Below, piece by piece: positions 13,729 to 22,460 of a DNA stretch of 22,460 nt. A program made the translations under genes and the position numbers. The stretch's first letter is position 1; each line of letters begins with the position of its first letter. The notes under the pieces were generated by a model that was given only the letters and a program-made list of their open reading frames with translations, searched no databases and was not told the DNA's origin. Source of the stretch: an uncultured Gammaproteobacteria bacterium (GTDB lineage Bacteria > Pseudomonadota > Gammaproteobacteria > Pseudomonadales > Pseudohongiellaceae); NCBI GenBank assembly GCA_903889815.1, contig CAISYX010000050.1, positions 1-22,460 of the forward strand, written 5' to 3'.

Positions 13729-14979
13729 ATGCGCTTGTCATTCATGCCCAGTCTTCTGGTCACCGTTGCATTGGCATTGCCCTTTGCCACAGCGGTGAAT
13801 GCGCAGGAGGCCGCTACAGCCATCAGACCCTACACGATTCAGGTCGCCGATGCTGTTATTGAAGATCTCAAGGCGCGGCTGGCACTGACCCGCATTCCGG
13901 ACCAGATCCCCAACACCGGGTGGGACTATGGTACCGACATGGTCTATCTGCGCGAGCTCATCGACTACTGGCGCAATGACTTCGACTGGCGAGAGCAGGA
14001 AAGTGCGCTGAACGAGTTCGACCAGTTCGTTACGCAGATTGATGGTGTCGACGTCCACTTCATTCACCAGCGTTCCACGCATGAAGACGCCATGCCCCTG
14101 TTGCTGACCCATGGCTGGCCGGGGTCGATTGCAGAGTTCCGCAAGATCATTGGCCCTCTGACACAACCAGAATTGTATGGTGGCGACCCCGCGGATGCCT
14201 TTCATGTGGTAGCACCCTCACTGCCTGGTTTTGGATTTTCCGGAAAGCCTGAGGAGCGCGGTTACAATCCTGAACGCATGGCCCACACCCTGGCCGCACT
14301 GATGCAGCGCCTCGGCTATGCGCGCTACGGCGCGCAGGGCGGCGACTGGGGGGCCATCATCAATCGAATCCATGCGTACCAATACGCTGAACGACTCATT
14401 GGCCTGCATTCCAATTTCGTGCTGGCCAACCCACCGGCTGATCAGGCAGTTTTAGATGCAGTGCCCGAGGCAGAAATGGCCGCTCGCGAACAACGTCAGG
14501 CCTTTATGCTGAATGAAGTGGGCTATCAGCAGATACAAGGCACCAAACCGCAATCCCTTGGTGTTGCGCTCAATGACTCTCCAGCAGGTCTGGCGGCATG
14601 GATTGTCGAGAAGTTCCATGGCTGGAGCGACATCGACAAGCGCTTGCCAGCGGGTTACGGGCTGGAGGAAAAGTTCACCAAGGACGAGATCCTCACCAAT
14701 ATCAGTTTGTACTGGTTCACGTCTTCCATCACGTCTTCTGCGCGCATCTACTATGAGAATCGCAATGTTGCCATGCAGGAGCCATTGGGTTTCGTGACTG
14801 TGCCAACGGCAGGCGCCATATTTCCATCCGAAATATACCTCACACCAAGGATATGGGCGGAAGCCAGTTACAATATCGTTCGCTGGACAACGATGCCCCA
14901 GGGCGGCCACTTCGCTGCAATGGAAGAACCCGAGCTGCTGCTGGAAGATGTGCGTGCCTTCTTCCGCACACTGCGTTGA
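13729..14979 (+). CDS. Exported epoxide hydrolase of the microsomal (EHN-domain) type
   Basis: This 416-residue alpha/beta hydrolase would open epoxides to vicinal diols. It begins with a signal peptide (residues 1-25, cleavage after VNA, before QEAA), so it probably acts in the periplasm. An epoxide-hydrolase N-terminal domain follows (RPYTIQVADAVIEDLKARL, then WDYGTDMVYLRELIDYW). The oxyanion loop is HGWPGS (128-133), the nucleophile D206 in GGDWGA, the probable acid E368 in PSEIY, and the base H394 in GGHFAAME. Y266 and Y341 match the two epoxide-activating tyrosines of microsomal epoxide hydrolase. QGTKPQSLGVALNDSPAGLA is a strong family signature. AAAGGGA at 13714-13720 supports the start. 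recC begins 24 bases after its stop, so it may be cotranscribed with recCBD. The natural substrate cannot be told from the sequence. Confidence 0.88.
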   Translation: MRLSFMPSLLVTVALALPFATAVNAQEAATAIRPYTIQVADAVIEDLKARLALTRIPDQIPNTGWDYGTDMVYLRELIDYWRNDFDWREQESALNEFDQFVTQIDGVDVHFIHQRSTHEDAMPLLLTHGWPGSIAEFRKIIGPLTQPELYGGDPADAFHVVAPSLPGFGFSGKPEERGYNPERMAHTLAALMQRLGYARYGAQGGDWGAIINRIHAYQYAERLIGLHSNFVLANPPADQAVLDAVPEAEMAAREQRQAFMLNEVGYQQIQGTKPQSLGVALNDSPAGLAAWIVEKFHGWSDIDKRLPAGYGLEEKFTKDEILTNISLYWFTSSITSSARIYYENRNVAMQEPLGFVTVPTAGAIFPSEIYLTPRIWAEASYNIVRWTTMPQGGHFAAMEEPELLLEDVRAFFRTLR

Positions 14980-15003
14980 CGCAACAACCCAGGAGATTCG
15001 CGT

Positions 15004-18000
15004 ATGGCATTCTTCCTGAGTTGTTCGAATCGCATTGAGTCCTTGCAACAGCAATTGACTGACTTGCTGCGCGTGGAGCCGCTGGCTGATCCATTTCAGA
15101 AGGAACTCATCCTGGTGCCCAGCGCAGCGATCAAGCGCTGGCTCAATCTGCAGATAGCAACACAGCACGGAATTGCGGCCAATATCGATTATCCATTGCC
15201 AGCCTCGTGGATCTGGCAGCTCGCAGCCAGTGCGCACGGCTTGGAGAAAGAGGCCAGCCTGCCCCAGGATCCTCTGTCGCGCGAGCAGGCTGCCTGGCAG
15301 ATATTTGGCATTCTGCCCCGGCTGCTGCCCATGCCTGAGTTCGCTGCACTGCAGCATTACCTCAAGGATGATGCCTCGGCTGTGAAGCGTTGGCAGCTTG
15401 CGCAGCGCATCGCCGATCTTTTCGATCGCTATCAGTATTACCGTCCCGACTGGATTCGTGCCTGGAGCCAGGCTGCCGCAGCCAGGCCGATGCCTGGCGT
15501 TCAGATTCCATCGTGGCAGCCTCTGCTGTGGCGTGCGCTGATTGCGGATTGTGCTGGTCAGCACCGCGTGGCGTTGCTTGACAGGCTGCTCAAGATTTTG
15601 GAATCCGGTGACAACAAGGCCATCGCTGCCCTGCAGCTGCCCGACCGTCTATGCTGCTTCGCACTGTCCAGTCTGCCAGCGTTGTTCGTGCAGGTGTTTC
15701 GTGCGCTTGCGGCCCATGTGGACCTGCATTTCTTCCAGCACAGCCCGACGGATCAGTACTGGGCTGATTTGCAGAGCAAGAGGTCACAGGCGCAGCGGCG
15801 CCTCGACAATCCGGCGCTGCATGATGAGGGCGAGATTGGCAACGAGCTGCTTGCATCGTGGGGCCGTCAGGGTCAGGCCTTCCAGGACCAGCTGCTCAAT
15901 CACGACCTGCTTGATGCAGTGCAGTGGGAAGACTATCCGCAGCCCGGCGCCGACTCTCTGCTGCATCGGCTGCAGAACGACATGCTGGGCCTCAACAAGG
16001 CTGTGCAGTCTGTTGCCATCGATGATTCGATTCGCGTCAATATCTGCCACAGCGCGCTGCGCGAATGCCAGGTGCTGCACGATCATCTGCTGCAGGTCAT
16101 GGAAGCGGACAAGACACTCTCGCCCGAAGATATCCTGGTGATAGTCCCCGAGATAAGTCGATATGCCCCCAGCATCGAGGCAGTGTTCCGGCGGGATGGG
16201 CAGCACACGCGACCGTTCATCCCCTGGAATCTCTCAGACATTGCAGTGGTCGATGAACACCCCCTGGTGCGAGTGTTTTTTGCACTGCTGGCGCTGCCTG
16301 CGTCGAGATTCACGTTCTCCGAAGTGATGTCGATTCTTGAGGTGCCACGTGTTGCCGACACCTGGGGCATGGACATTGTTCAGCTTGACGAACTTCATGC
16401 CTTGCTGCAGGCGGCACAGGCGCGCTGGGGACTGAGTGCAGAACACAAGAGGGCGCTGGATTTGCCTGCGACCGCTCAGAACACCTGGGCTCATGCGCTG
16501 GATCGTCTGCTTGCGGCCTATGCGCTTGGGGATGAAGAGATGTGGGAGGGCATTGCTCCGCAGACTGGAGCGACTGGCACGCGCGCACTGGCACTGGGCC
16601 GGTTCATGGCGTTTCTGAGCGTGCTGGAATACTGGCGGGAGGAATTGCAGCGACCCCGCTCAGTGCGGGAGTGGCAGAGCCGGTTGAATCGGATGCTCGA
16701 TCAGCTGTTCGGAGCAGGGATGGAGGAAGAGGACCGCGTGCAGCAGATCCGCGACGTGCTGGCAGATCTGCAGTTGCTGGCGGGCGAACAGATTCTGACC
16801 AACGAATTGTTGACTCTGTGGCTGACTGACTGCCTTGGCGCTCGCACTGTGCACAATCGCTATTTCAGCGGTGGTGTCAGTTTCTGCGGCATGCGTCCAA
16901 TGCGCAGTCTGCCGTTCCGGATGATCTGCATGCTTGGAATGAATGACAATGCTTTCCCGCGTCGTGACACCACGCAGTCTTTCGATGCCATGGCAGCTCA
17001 ACCGCGGGCGGGCGACCCTCGCAAAGGCGATGAGGATCGCTACCTTCTGCTGGAGACTCTGTTGTGTGCGCGGCAGTCACTGTATCTGAGCTATACGGGG
17101 CGCAGTCTTGCCGACAATTCCGAGTGTCAGCCTTCCGTGTTGCTGCGCGAGCTGATGGATGTGCTCGACGCCCATTATCTGCCGGAAACAGCGGCGGAAT
17201 CGCTCATGAGCGCATGCATCACCCGTGTGCAACCCATGCAGGCCTTCAGCTGGCGGCATTTCTCGGCGAACGCGGGCGGGCATGTGACGCCAGGCTATGA
17301 TGCGTGGTGGTGCCAGATCGCCAACGCACTGCAGAAGCGTCCGGCAGCCTTGCCGCTGCAGGCCTGGCCAACAGAGCAGCTTGCGCCGCCAGAGGAAGCA
17401 ATCGTGCAGATCGAGCTGGCGCGCCTTGTGAGGTTCCTGGAACATCCGGCAAAGGCATTTTTCAACAATCGTCTGCGCGTGTATCTGCGAGAAGATACTG
17501 TGCCAGAGGACGAAGAAGTGTTCGCTCTGGATGGACTGCAGTCCTGGAAATTGCAGAAAACGCTGGCCGAGAGTTGGATGCGCAGCGATAGCGAGCTGGA
17601 GTCCTTGCAGGCAAGTCTGGTCGCGCAGGGTGTGTTGCCCCACGGCAGTCAGGCGACACTGGCCTTCGCGAATGTCGCAGGCAAGGCTGAGAGTCTGTGG
17701 TCGAAACTCGCGCCTTTTCGCGGGGTGGAGACCCTGCCTCGGGGTGTCGACTTGAAACTTGCCGTGCCAGGTGCTCTTGCTGAAGAGATCCATCTGCATG
17801 GTCAGATCAAGGACTATCGGCCAGGGTTGGGTCTCATGCATTTCACACCATCAAGACTCAAGGGCAAGTCCGTGTTGCGCCTGTGGGTTGAGCACCTGGC
17901 GCTGTGTGCCACGGGGCAGCTGAAAGAAGGAGAAGTCAGTGTGCTGCATTGCAGCGACGAGAGTCGCACATTTGCTGCAGTGAGTGCCTCGCAGGCGAGT

Positions 18001-18276
18001 ACATGGCTTGCCGATTTCGTGGCGATCTACCTGGAAGGAATGCAGCGGCCCTTGCCCTTGTTTCCGTCTGCCAGTTATCGCCATTGCAGCGAAGGCGCGA
18101 GCAAAGCGGAACAGGATTGGGAAGGCGGCGAGTATCCCCGCAAGGGCGACCGTGATGACCCGTATATCCAACTGGCCTGGCGGGGTTGTCCTTGCTCGCC
18201 CATCGCTCTGGAAGAACACGTGACACTGTCGCAGCGGGTCTACGGCGCGGCCTGTCAGGCAGGAATGGTGCCATGA
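15004..18276 (+). CDS. recC: Exodeoxyribonuclease V subunit gamma (RecC)
   Basis: RecC is the scaffold of the RecBCD helicase-nuclease: it splits the DNA strands and recognises Chi. The 1090-residue product is close to the 1122 of E. coli RecC and can be aligned along its length. Matching blocks include SNRIESLQQQLTDLL, GIAANIDYPLPASWIW, ADLFDRYQYYRPDWIRAW, NPALHDEGEIGNELLASWG, the helicase-like CHSALRECQVLHDHLLQ, MRPMRSLPFRMICMLGMND and GDEDRYLLLETLLCAR. As is normal for RecC, there is no working Walker A motif. AGGAG at 14992-14996 supports the ATG. The final bases overlap the recB start (ATGA). Its nearest upstream neighbour is the epoxide hydrolase gene, with no visible promoter or terminator in the 24-base gap. 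Confidence 0.97.
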   Translation: MAFFLSCSNRIESLQQQLTDLLRVEPLADPFQKELILVPSAAIKRWLNLQIATQHGIAANIDYPLPASWIWQLAASAHGLEKEASLPQDPLSREQAAWQIFGILPRLLPMPEFAALQHYLKDDASAVKRWQLAQRIADLFDRYQYYRPDWIRAWSQAAAARPMPGVQIPSWQPLLWRALIADCAGQHRVALLDRLLKILESGDNKAIAALQLPDRLCCFALSSLPALFVQVFRALAAHVDLHFFQHSPTDQYWADLQSKRSQAQRRLDNPALHDEGEIGNELLASWGRQGQAFQDQLLNHDLLDAVQWEDYPQPGADSLLHRLQNDMLGLNKAVQSVAIDDSIRVNICHSALRECQVLHDHLLQVMEADKTLSPEDILVIVPEISRYAPSIEAVFRRDGQHTRPFIPWNLSDIAVVDEHPLVRVFFALLALPASRFTFSEVMSILEVPRVADTWGMDIVQLDELHALLQAAQARWGLSAEHKRALDLPATAQNTWAHALDRLLAAYALGDEEMWEGIAPQTGATGTRALALGRFMAFLSVLEYWREELQRPRSVREWQSRLNRMLDQLFGAGMEEEDRVQQIRDVLADLQLLAGEQILTNELLTLWLTDCLGARTVHNRYFSGGVSFCGMRPMRSLPFRMICMLGMNDNAFPRRDTTQSFDAMAAQPRAGDPRKGDEDRYLLLETLLCARQSLYLSYTGRSLADNSECQPSVLLRELMDVLDAHYLPETAAESLMSACITRVQPMQAFSWRHFSANAGGHVTPGYDAWWCQIANALQKRPAALPLQAWPTEQLAPPEEAIVQIELARLVRFLEHPAKAFFNNRLRVYLREDTVPEDEEVFALDGLQSWKLQKTLAESWMRSDSELESLQASLVAQGVLPHGSQATLAFANVAGKAESLWSKLAPFRGVETLPRGVDLKLAVPGALAEEIHLHGQIKDYRPGLGLMHFTPSRLKGKSVLRLWVEHLALCATGQLKEGEVSVLHCSDESRTFAAVSASQASTWLADFVAIYLEGMQRPLPLFPSASYRHCSEGASKAEQDWEGGEYPRKGDRDDPYIQLAWRGCPCSPIALEEHVTLSQRVYGAACQAGMVP

Positions 18277-21200
18277 ACCGACAGCCCGCCCCTCCACAAA
18301 TCCTGGATGCCACAGCGACACTGCAGGTGCCGCTGTCCGGGGCTCGGCTGATAGAGGCCAGTGCCGGCACCGGCAAGACCTACGCCATCAGCAATCTTTA
18401 TTTGCGTCATGTGCTGGAGGGCGCCCGTGTCGACGCAATTCTTGTCGTGACGTTCACCAATGCTGCCACGGAAGAACTGCGTGGCCGCATTCGACTGCGT
18501 CTGCATGAAGCGCTGCGACTGCTGGAGTCTGCTGTCGACGAGGATCTGCCATCGGTGCAGGACGCCTTTCTTTCAGTACTGCTGGCGACGCGTCAGTCGC
18601 TGTCGGCACGGGAGCGGTCACAGCAGTGCGAGCGCCTGCGTCTGGCGGTGCGCACCATGGACGAGGCTGCCATCTTCACGATTCACGGATTCTGTCAGCG
18701 GGCTCTTGCGGACCACGCATTCAGCAGTGGGCAGCCCTTCGAGATGCAGTTGATCAATGACGACGACGGCCTCTGGCAGGATGCTCTCAAGGACTGGTGG
18801 CGGCGCAATACCTACTTGCTGGCACCAATCCAGTTGCACGTAATGACGCGCGTATTTCCCTCCGTTGACGCCCTGATTGCGCTGCAAGAGCCCCTTCGCG
18901 TGGCCCGCGACAAGCGCATTCTGCCAATGGTGCAGGGCTCACTCGCCGCTCAGTTCGCGGCTTGGGAGGCACTGCTGCCCGCCCTGCAGTCGCTGTCGCA
19001 ACAATGGAGCAAGCGGCGAGAAGCGCTGACGCGGATTCTGCTGGAGTCCAAGGCACTGTCGCGCGCCAAGACGGGAGCCTATGGGCTGGCGAACCTGGCG
19101 GAAGCGCTCAGTCGTCTCGACTTTTATTTTCACAGCGATGACTTGTTGCACGTGCCTGAGGAACTGAACTGTCTGTCTGCCCGTGCTCTGCACGACGGGT
19201 CGACCGAGAGATCTCGCGGCAAGGACCCGGCTCTCGAAGATTCTTTCTTTCATGACTGCCAGGCGATTGTCGATGCGGGTGCCGGCATTCTCAGCACTCT
19301 GAAAATGCTGACTCTTGCAGAATCTACCGCCGCCGCGCGCAGCCAGATCGAAAGCCTCAAGACTGCCACGCGCAGCCTGTCTTTCAACGACCAGCTTACC
19401 CGTCTGCACGATGCCCTGCAGGGCCCGCAGGGCGAATTGCTTGCGCAAGTGCTGCGACAGACCTTTCCGACAGCCATGATCGACGAATTTCAGGATACCG
19501 ATGCGTTGCAGTACAGCATCTTTCGCACGATCTACCGTCCAGCAGACCTCCAGGACGGCGATGCAGCGCTTTCACTTACCATGATTGGTGATCCGAAGCA
19601 GGCTATTTACAGTTTCCGCGGTGGCGACATCTTTGCATACGCACAGGCTCGCAAGGATGTTGGCAACAGACTCTATACGCTGGACACCAACTGGCGATCG
19701 ACGCCCGCGCTGATAGCCGCAGTGAACGCCGTGTTCGAAGGTCGTGATGCGCCGTTCGTCTATGAGGACACCATCGCCTTTCAAGCGGTAAAGCCTGCGG
19801 AAAAAGCCCATGCGCTCCTGCGGGAGAACGGCAAGGACACCGCGGCGCTGACCCTGTGGCAGATCGGTCCGAACGAGGAGGGCAAGACCCGCTTCAAGGG
19901 CGACGCTGAGAGACTTGTGAGTGCTGCAGTGGCAGACGAGACGGCCCGCCTGCTGGCGGGCGGCAAAGCGGGAGTCGTGACCCTCGGTGGCAAGCCGGTG
20001 GTGCCGGGAGACTTCGCCGTACTGGTGCGCACTGCGGCACAGGGCCGCGTCGTGCGTGAGGCACTCCTGCAGCGGGGCATCAACGCCGTGACGGCAGGGC
20101 GCGACAATGTCTACAAGAGCGAGGAGGCGCTGGCGCTCGCGCTGTTGTTGCGCGGCGTGGTGCATTGCAGTGATCGCACAGCCTTGCGCGGCGCGTTGAC
20201 CAGTGCCTTGCTGGGGCACAATTTTGTTGAAATAGACCGCATTGGCAACGATCAGCAGGCCTGGGTGGCGTGGACACAGGACGTCAGGACACTGCATGAC
20301 CTCTGGCTGCAGAAGGGCTTCATGGCCATGTTCCATACGCTGCTGCAGTCGCTGCAGGTGGGCGTGAAAGTGGCGGCCATGCAATTTGCGGAACGGCGTT
20401 TGACGAATCTGCTGCATCTTGGCGAGTTGCTGCAGCAGAGTGCCCGCACCTGTCCTGGTCAGGAGGCGCTGCTGAGCTGGTTCGACGAGCAGATTGCCGA
20501 TCCGCAGGATCAGGAAGGCGAGTTGCGGCTGGAAAGCGATGAGGCGCTGGTAAAGATTGTGACCATTCATGCCAGTAAGGGCCTGGAATATCCGATTGTG
20601 TTCGTGCCTTTTCTCTGGGCCTCAACCCCGCGTGGCAAGGGGCGTAACGAATCCAGCATCGCCTTTCACGACGATACAGGGGCCCCGTGTCTTCTGTTCG
20701 GCGATGACGCAGACGAGGCCGCGCTGGCATTGGCTGACAAAGAGCGGCTGGCGGAAGACGTGCGCCTGGTCTATGTGGCACTTACCCGCGCCCGCGTCAG
20801 TGTCTATCTGGCGTGGGGCAAGGTCAACAGCGCCTATGCGGGCAATTCGGCGCTGGCCTGGCTGCTGCATCAGCAACAGTCGGCCGATGACTTGACGCTC
20901 GCGCCGGCACTCGTGGCACTGGATGACGACTCCGTCCTTGAAGCATTGAACGCTTTGGCGGTGCGCCGGCCCGAGGCCATTCGCCAGGCGAACATGCCCG
21001 CGCCGCACGGTCCGGGTGGCGCGTTCGATCTTCAGACACCAGCGACCCCACTGCACGCCGCTGCGTTCTCCGGCAGCATTGCCAGTGCCTGGCGCATCAG
21101 CAGCTTCAGCAGCCTGACCCGGGATGTCCATCAGCCTGCGGCCAGCGGACGGGCGGAAGCAGTCACCGATCCCATACTCAGCTTTGCGGCAGGCAGCCAC

Positions 21201-21905
21201 GTAGGCTTGTTCCTGCATGAGATTCTCGAACATCTGGATTTCCAGGGTGACTTGCGACGCCAGGCCATCGACCTGAATGCGCGGTTCGCGCCTCGCTATG
21301 GATTCGAGGCTCCAGCGCTGCAGGACACCCTCTTTGCGTGGATATCCCATATCGTAAAAACGCCGCTCAATGACCAGGGGCTGTGCCTGGCCGCGCTGCC
21401 GCGCGCCAAGCGACTCAACGAGCTGGAATTCGATTTCGCCATCGACAAAGTTCACATCCCGGCGCTCAATGCCGTCCTCGACGACTATGCGGGAGAACCG
21501 CTGCAAGCTCTGGGGCTTGAAGATCTGCGCGGCATGATCACTGGCGTCATCGATCTGGTATTCGAACACGATGGACGTTTCTACATTGCTGACTACAAGA
21601 GCAATCTGCTGGGCAATACGCTGGCTGACTACACGCCAGAGCGCCTGCGCCGGGCGATGCTCGAGCGGCGCTATGACCTGCAATACCTGCTTTACATCCT
21701 GGCGCTGCACCGCTACCTGCAGCAGCGACTGCCAGGCTACGAGTATGGGCGGCATATGGGCGGGTCGGTCTACCTTTTCCTGCGTGCACTGCGTCCCGCC
21801 CAAGGTCCTGCCTGCGGCGTTTTTCATGACCTGCCGCCTGCAGAGGTGATTGACCGCTTGAATCTGCTGGTACTGGCGGCACCGTCCCGGGAGATCCGGC
21901 CGTGA
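18273..21905 (+). CDS. recB: Exodeoxyribonuclease V subunit beta (RecB), 3'-5' helicase and nuclease
   Basis: RecB is the 3'-5' translocase and the only nuclease of RecBCD, and it loads RecA after Chi. I chose the ATG at 18273, which overlaps the recC stop as ATGA and has AGGAA at 18260-18264; this gives 1210 residues against 1180 in E. coli. Superfamily 1 helicase motifs are Walker A EASAGTGKT (K35), VVTFTNAATEELRGR, TIHGFCQRAL, Walker B IDEFQDTD (D404, E405), GDPKQAIYSFRGGD, TNWRSTPALI, IHASKGLEYPIVFVPF and RLVYVALTRAR. The C-terminal nuclease domain has H982, D1094 in GVIDLVFEHDGR, D1107 and K1109 in ADYKSN, with spacing nearly equal to E. coli H956, D1067, D1080 and K1082. RYDLQYLLYILALHRYL follows. 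All catalytic residues are intact. An open frame extending back to 18186 lies inside recC and was rejected. Confidence 0.98.
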   Translation: MNRQPAPPQILDATATLQVPLSGARLIEASAGTGKTYAISNLYLRHVLEGARVDAILVVTFTNAATEELRGRIRLRLHEALRLLESAVDEDLPSVQDAFLSVLLATRQSLSARERSQQCERLRLAVRTMDEAAIFTIHGFCQRALADHAFSSGQPFEMQLINDDDGLWQDALKDWWRRNTYLLAPIQLHVMTRVFPSVDALIALQEPLRVARDKRILPMVQGSLAAQFAAWEALLPALQSLSQQWSKRREALTRILLESKALSRAKTGAYGLANLAEALSRLDFYFHSDDLLHVPEELNCLSARALHDGSTERSRGKDPALEDSFFHDCQAIVDAGAGILSTLKMLTLAESTAAARSQIESLKTATRSLSFNDQLTRLHDALQGPQGELLAQVLRQTFPTAMIDEFQDTDALQYSIFRTIYRPADLQDGDAALSLTMIGDPKQAIYSFRGGDIFAYAQARKDVGNRLYTLDTNWRSTPALIAAVNAVFEGRDAPFVYEDTIAFQAVKPAEKAHALLRENGKDTAALTLWQIGPNEEGKTRFKGDAERLVSAAVADETARLLAGGKAGVVTLGGKPVVPGDFAVLVRTAAQGRVVREALLQRGINAVTAGRDNVYKSEEALALALLLRGVVHCSDRTALRGALTSALLGHNFVEIDRIGNDQQAWVAWTQDVRTLHDLWLQKGFMAMFHTLLQSLQVGVKVAAMQFAERRLTNLLHLGELLQQSARTCPGQEALLSWFDEQIADPQDQEGELRLESDEALVKIVTIHASKGLEYPIVFVPFLWASTPRGKGRNESSIAFHDDTGAPCLLFGDDADEAALALADKERLAEDVRLVYVALTRARVSVYLAWGKVNSAYAGNSALAWLLHQQQSADDLTLAPALVALDDDSVLEALNALAVRRPEAIRQANMPAPHGPGGAFDLQTPATPLHAAAFSGSIASAWRISSFSSLTRDVHQPAASGRAEAVTDPILSFAAGSHVGLFLHEILEHLDFQGDLRRQAIDLNARFAPRYGFEAPALQDTLFAWISHIVKTPLNDQGLCLAALPRAKRLNELEFDFAIDKVHIPALNAVLDDYAGEPLQALGLEDLRGMITGVIDLVFEHDGRFYIADYKSNLLGNTLADYTPERLRRAMLERRYDLQYLLYILALHRYLQQRLPGYEYGRHMGGSVYLFLRALRPAQGPACGVFHDLPPAEVIDRLNLLVLAAPSREIRP

Positions 21906-22460
21906 CAACTCTGCGAGCGCTGCAGGATGCAGGACACCTTTCACCGTTGAGCGTGCACTTCGCCCGCTTTGTCGCCAGACATTCCGGGTTGGCTGAAGGC
22001 GATCTTGCCGTCCTGAGCGCTGCTCTGCTGAGCGAGCGCAATCAACGCGGAGATGTCTGCCTCAATCTGACTGCGCTTGCCGGGCGCGCGCTGTTTACCC
22101 CCGATAGTGGCGCATTCGGGGCCATCGCTCCGGATCTCGCCACTTGGACCGATGCGCTTCGCGACTGCCGCTGCGTGGCACTGCCGGGAACGCGGTCTCC
22201 GATGATACTGGACGAAGGCAGACTCTACCTGCATCGCTACTGGAGGCACGAAGTGGCTGTGGCTAGCGATTTGTCGACGCGTCTGGCGGTGAAACCAGAG
22301 GTCAACGTGCCACTGCTGCGCGAAGGTTTGGCGCAACTGTTCCCTGCTTCCGCAACGGGTGTCGAGCCAGACTGGCAGAAGCTCGCCTCGGCGCTGGCCG
22401 TCACGCAGAACTTCGCGGTGATTTCCGGTGGCCCCGGTACCGGCAAGACTACGACGGTGG
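21902..22460 (+). CDS. recD: Exodeoxyribonuclease V subunit alpha (RecD), 3'-truncated by the window edge
   Basis: RecD is the 5'-3' helicase motor of RecBCD. Translation starts at a GTG at 21902, overlapping the recB TGA as GTGA, with GGGAG at 21889-21893. The frame then stays open to the window end (186 codons). The product begins VTTLRALQDAGHLSPLSVHF. Family matches to E. coli RecD follow: VCLNLTALAG, SPMILDEGRLYLHRYW, LFPASATGVEPDWQK and the Walker A motif ISGGPGTGKTTTV with K182 (K177 in E. coli as recalled). The rest of the helicase domain lies beyond the window. Overlapping starts across recC, recB and recD imply translational coupling in a fixed ratio. The low residue count before Walker A agrees with true RecD and not the longer-N-terminus RecD2 type. 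Confidence 0.95.
   Translation, partial: MTTLRALQDAGHLSPLSVHFARFVARHSGLAEGDLAVLSAALLSERNQRGDVCLNLTALAGRALFTPDSGAFGAIAPDLATWTDALRDCRCVALPGTRSPMILDEGRLYLHRYWRHEVAVASDLSTRLAVKPEVNVPLLREGLAQLFPASATGVEPDWQKLASALAVTQNFAVISGGPGTGKTTTV

Noticed and set aside
14452..15564. A 370-codon open frame on the minus strand across the epoxide hydrolase and recC
   Set aside because: It overlaps two well-supported genes, shows no family signature and has no plausible ribosome binding site or promoter context.
19572..20570. A 332-codon open frame on the minus strand opposite recB
   Set aside because: It is a shadow of the RecB helicase region, and its sequence resembles no family I know.
20622..21944. A 440-codon open frame on the minus strand opposite recB
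   Set aside because: It has no recognisable motifs and lies fully opposite the conserved RecB nuclease region. Long antisense frames are expected from the codon bias of GC-rich genes.

Overview
The window looks like a chromosomal segment of a gammaproteobacterium, closer in gene order to Pseudomonas and its marine relatives than to enterics. The reasons are the trmD-rplS pair followed by dsbC-hom-thrC, the alaS-lysC-csrA-tRNA-Ser(GCU) block with a monofunctional aspartokinase, and an uninterrupted recC-recB-recD cluster (E. coli carries ptrA between recC and recB). Every supported gene is on the + strand. Base composition looks moderately GC-rich and even throughout, and I see no insertion sequence, phage gene, CRISPR array or other sign of recent transfer.

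Layout, left to right. (1) 2-1149: the 3' part of trmD, then rplS and an intrinsic terminator. (2) 1219-2061: dsbC, a periplasmic disulfide isomerase, with its own terminator. (3) 2107-6642: hom, thrC and recJ; thrC and recJ overlap by four bases. (4) 6783-8948: dsbD, the membrane reductase that would keep DsbC reduced. (5) 9102-11760: alaS behind a perfect TATAAT -10 box. (6) 11770-13558: a long hairpin, a sigma70-type promoter, lysC (with a probable internal start for a beta subunit), csrA with several GGA motifs in its leader, and tRNA-Ser(GCU) behind an extended -10 promoter. (7) 13608-14979: an intergenic hairpin and an exported epoxide hydrolase of the microsomal type. (8) 15004-22460: recC, recB and the 5' part of recD, joined by start/stop overlaps; recD runs off the end just after its Walker A motif.

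Three functional pairings are spread through the segment. lysC, hom and thrC make lysine and threonine precursors from aspartate. dsbC and dsbD are periplasmic redox partners. recJ and recBCD are recombination nucleases. The annotation is mostly conserved housekeeping, and I found no convincing undescribed system. The observations most worth checking are an 11-base sequence shared by the dsbC and dsbD upstream regions, two long intergenic hairpins, the internal lysC start with a much better ribosome binding site than the main start, and the close linkage of the epoxide hydrolase to recCBD.
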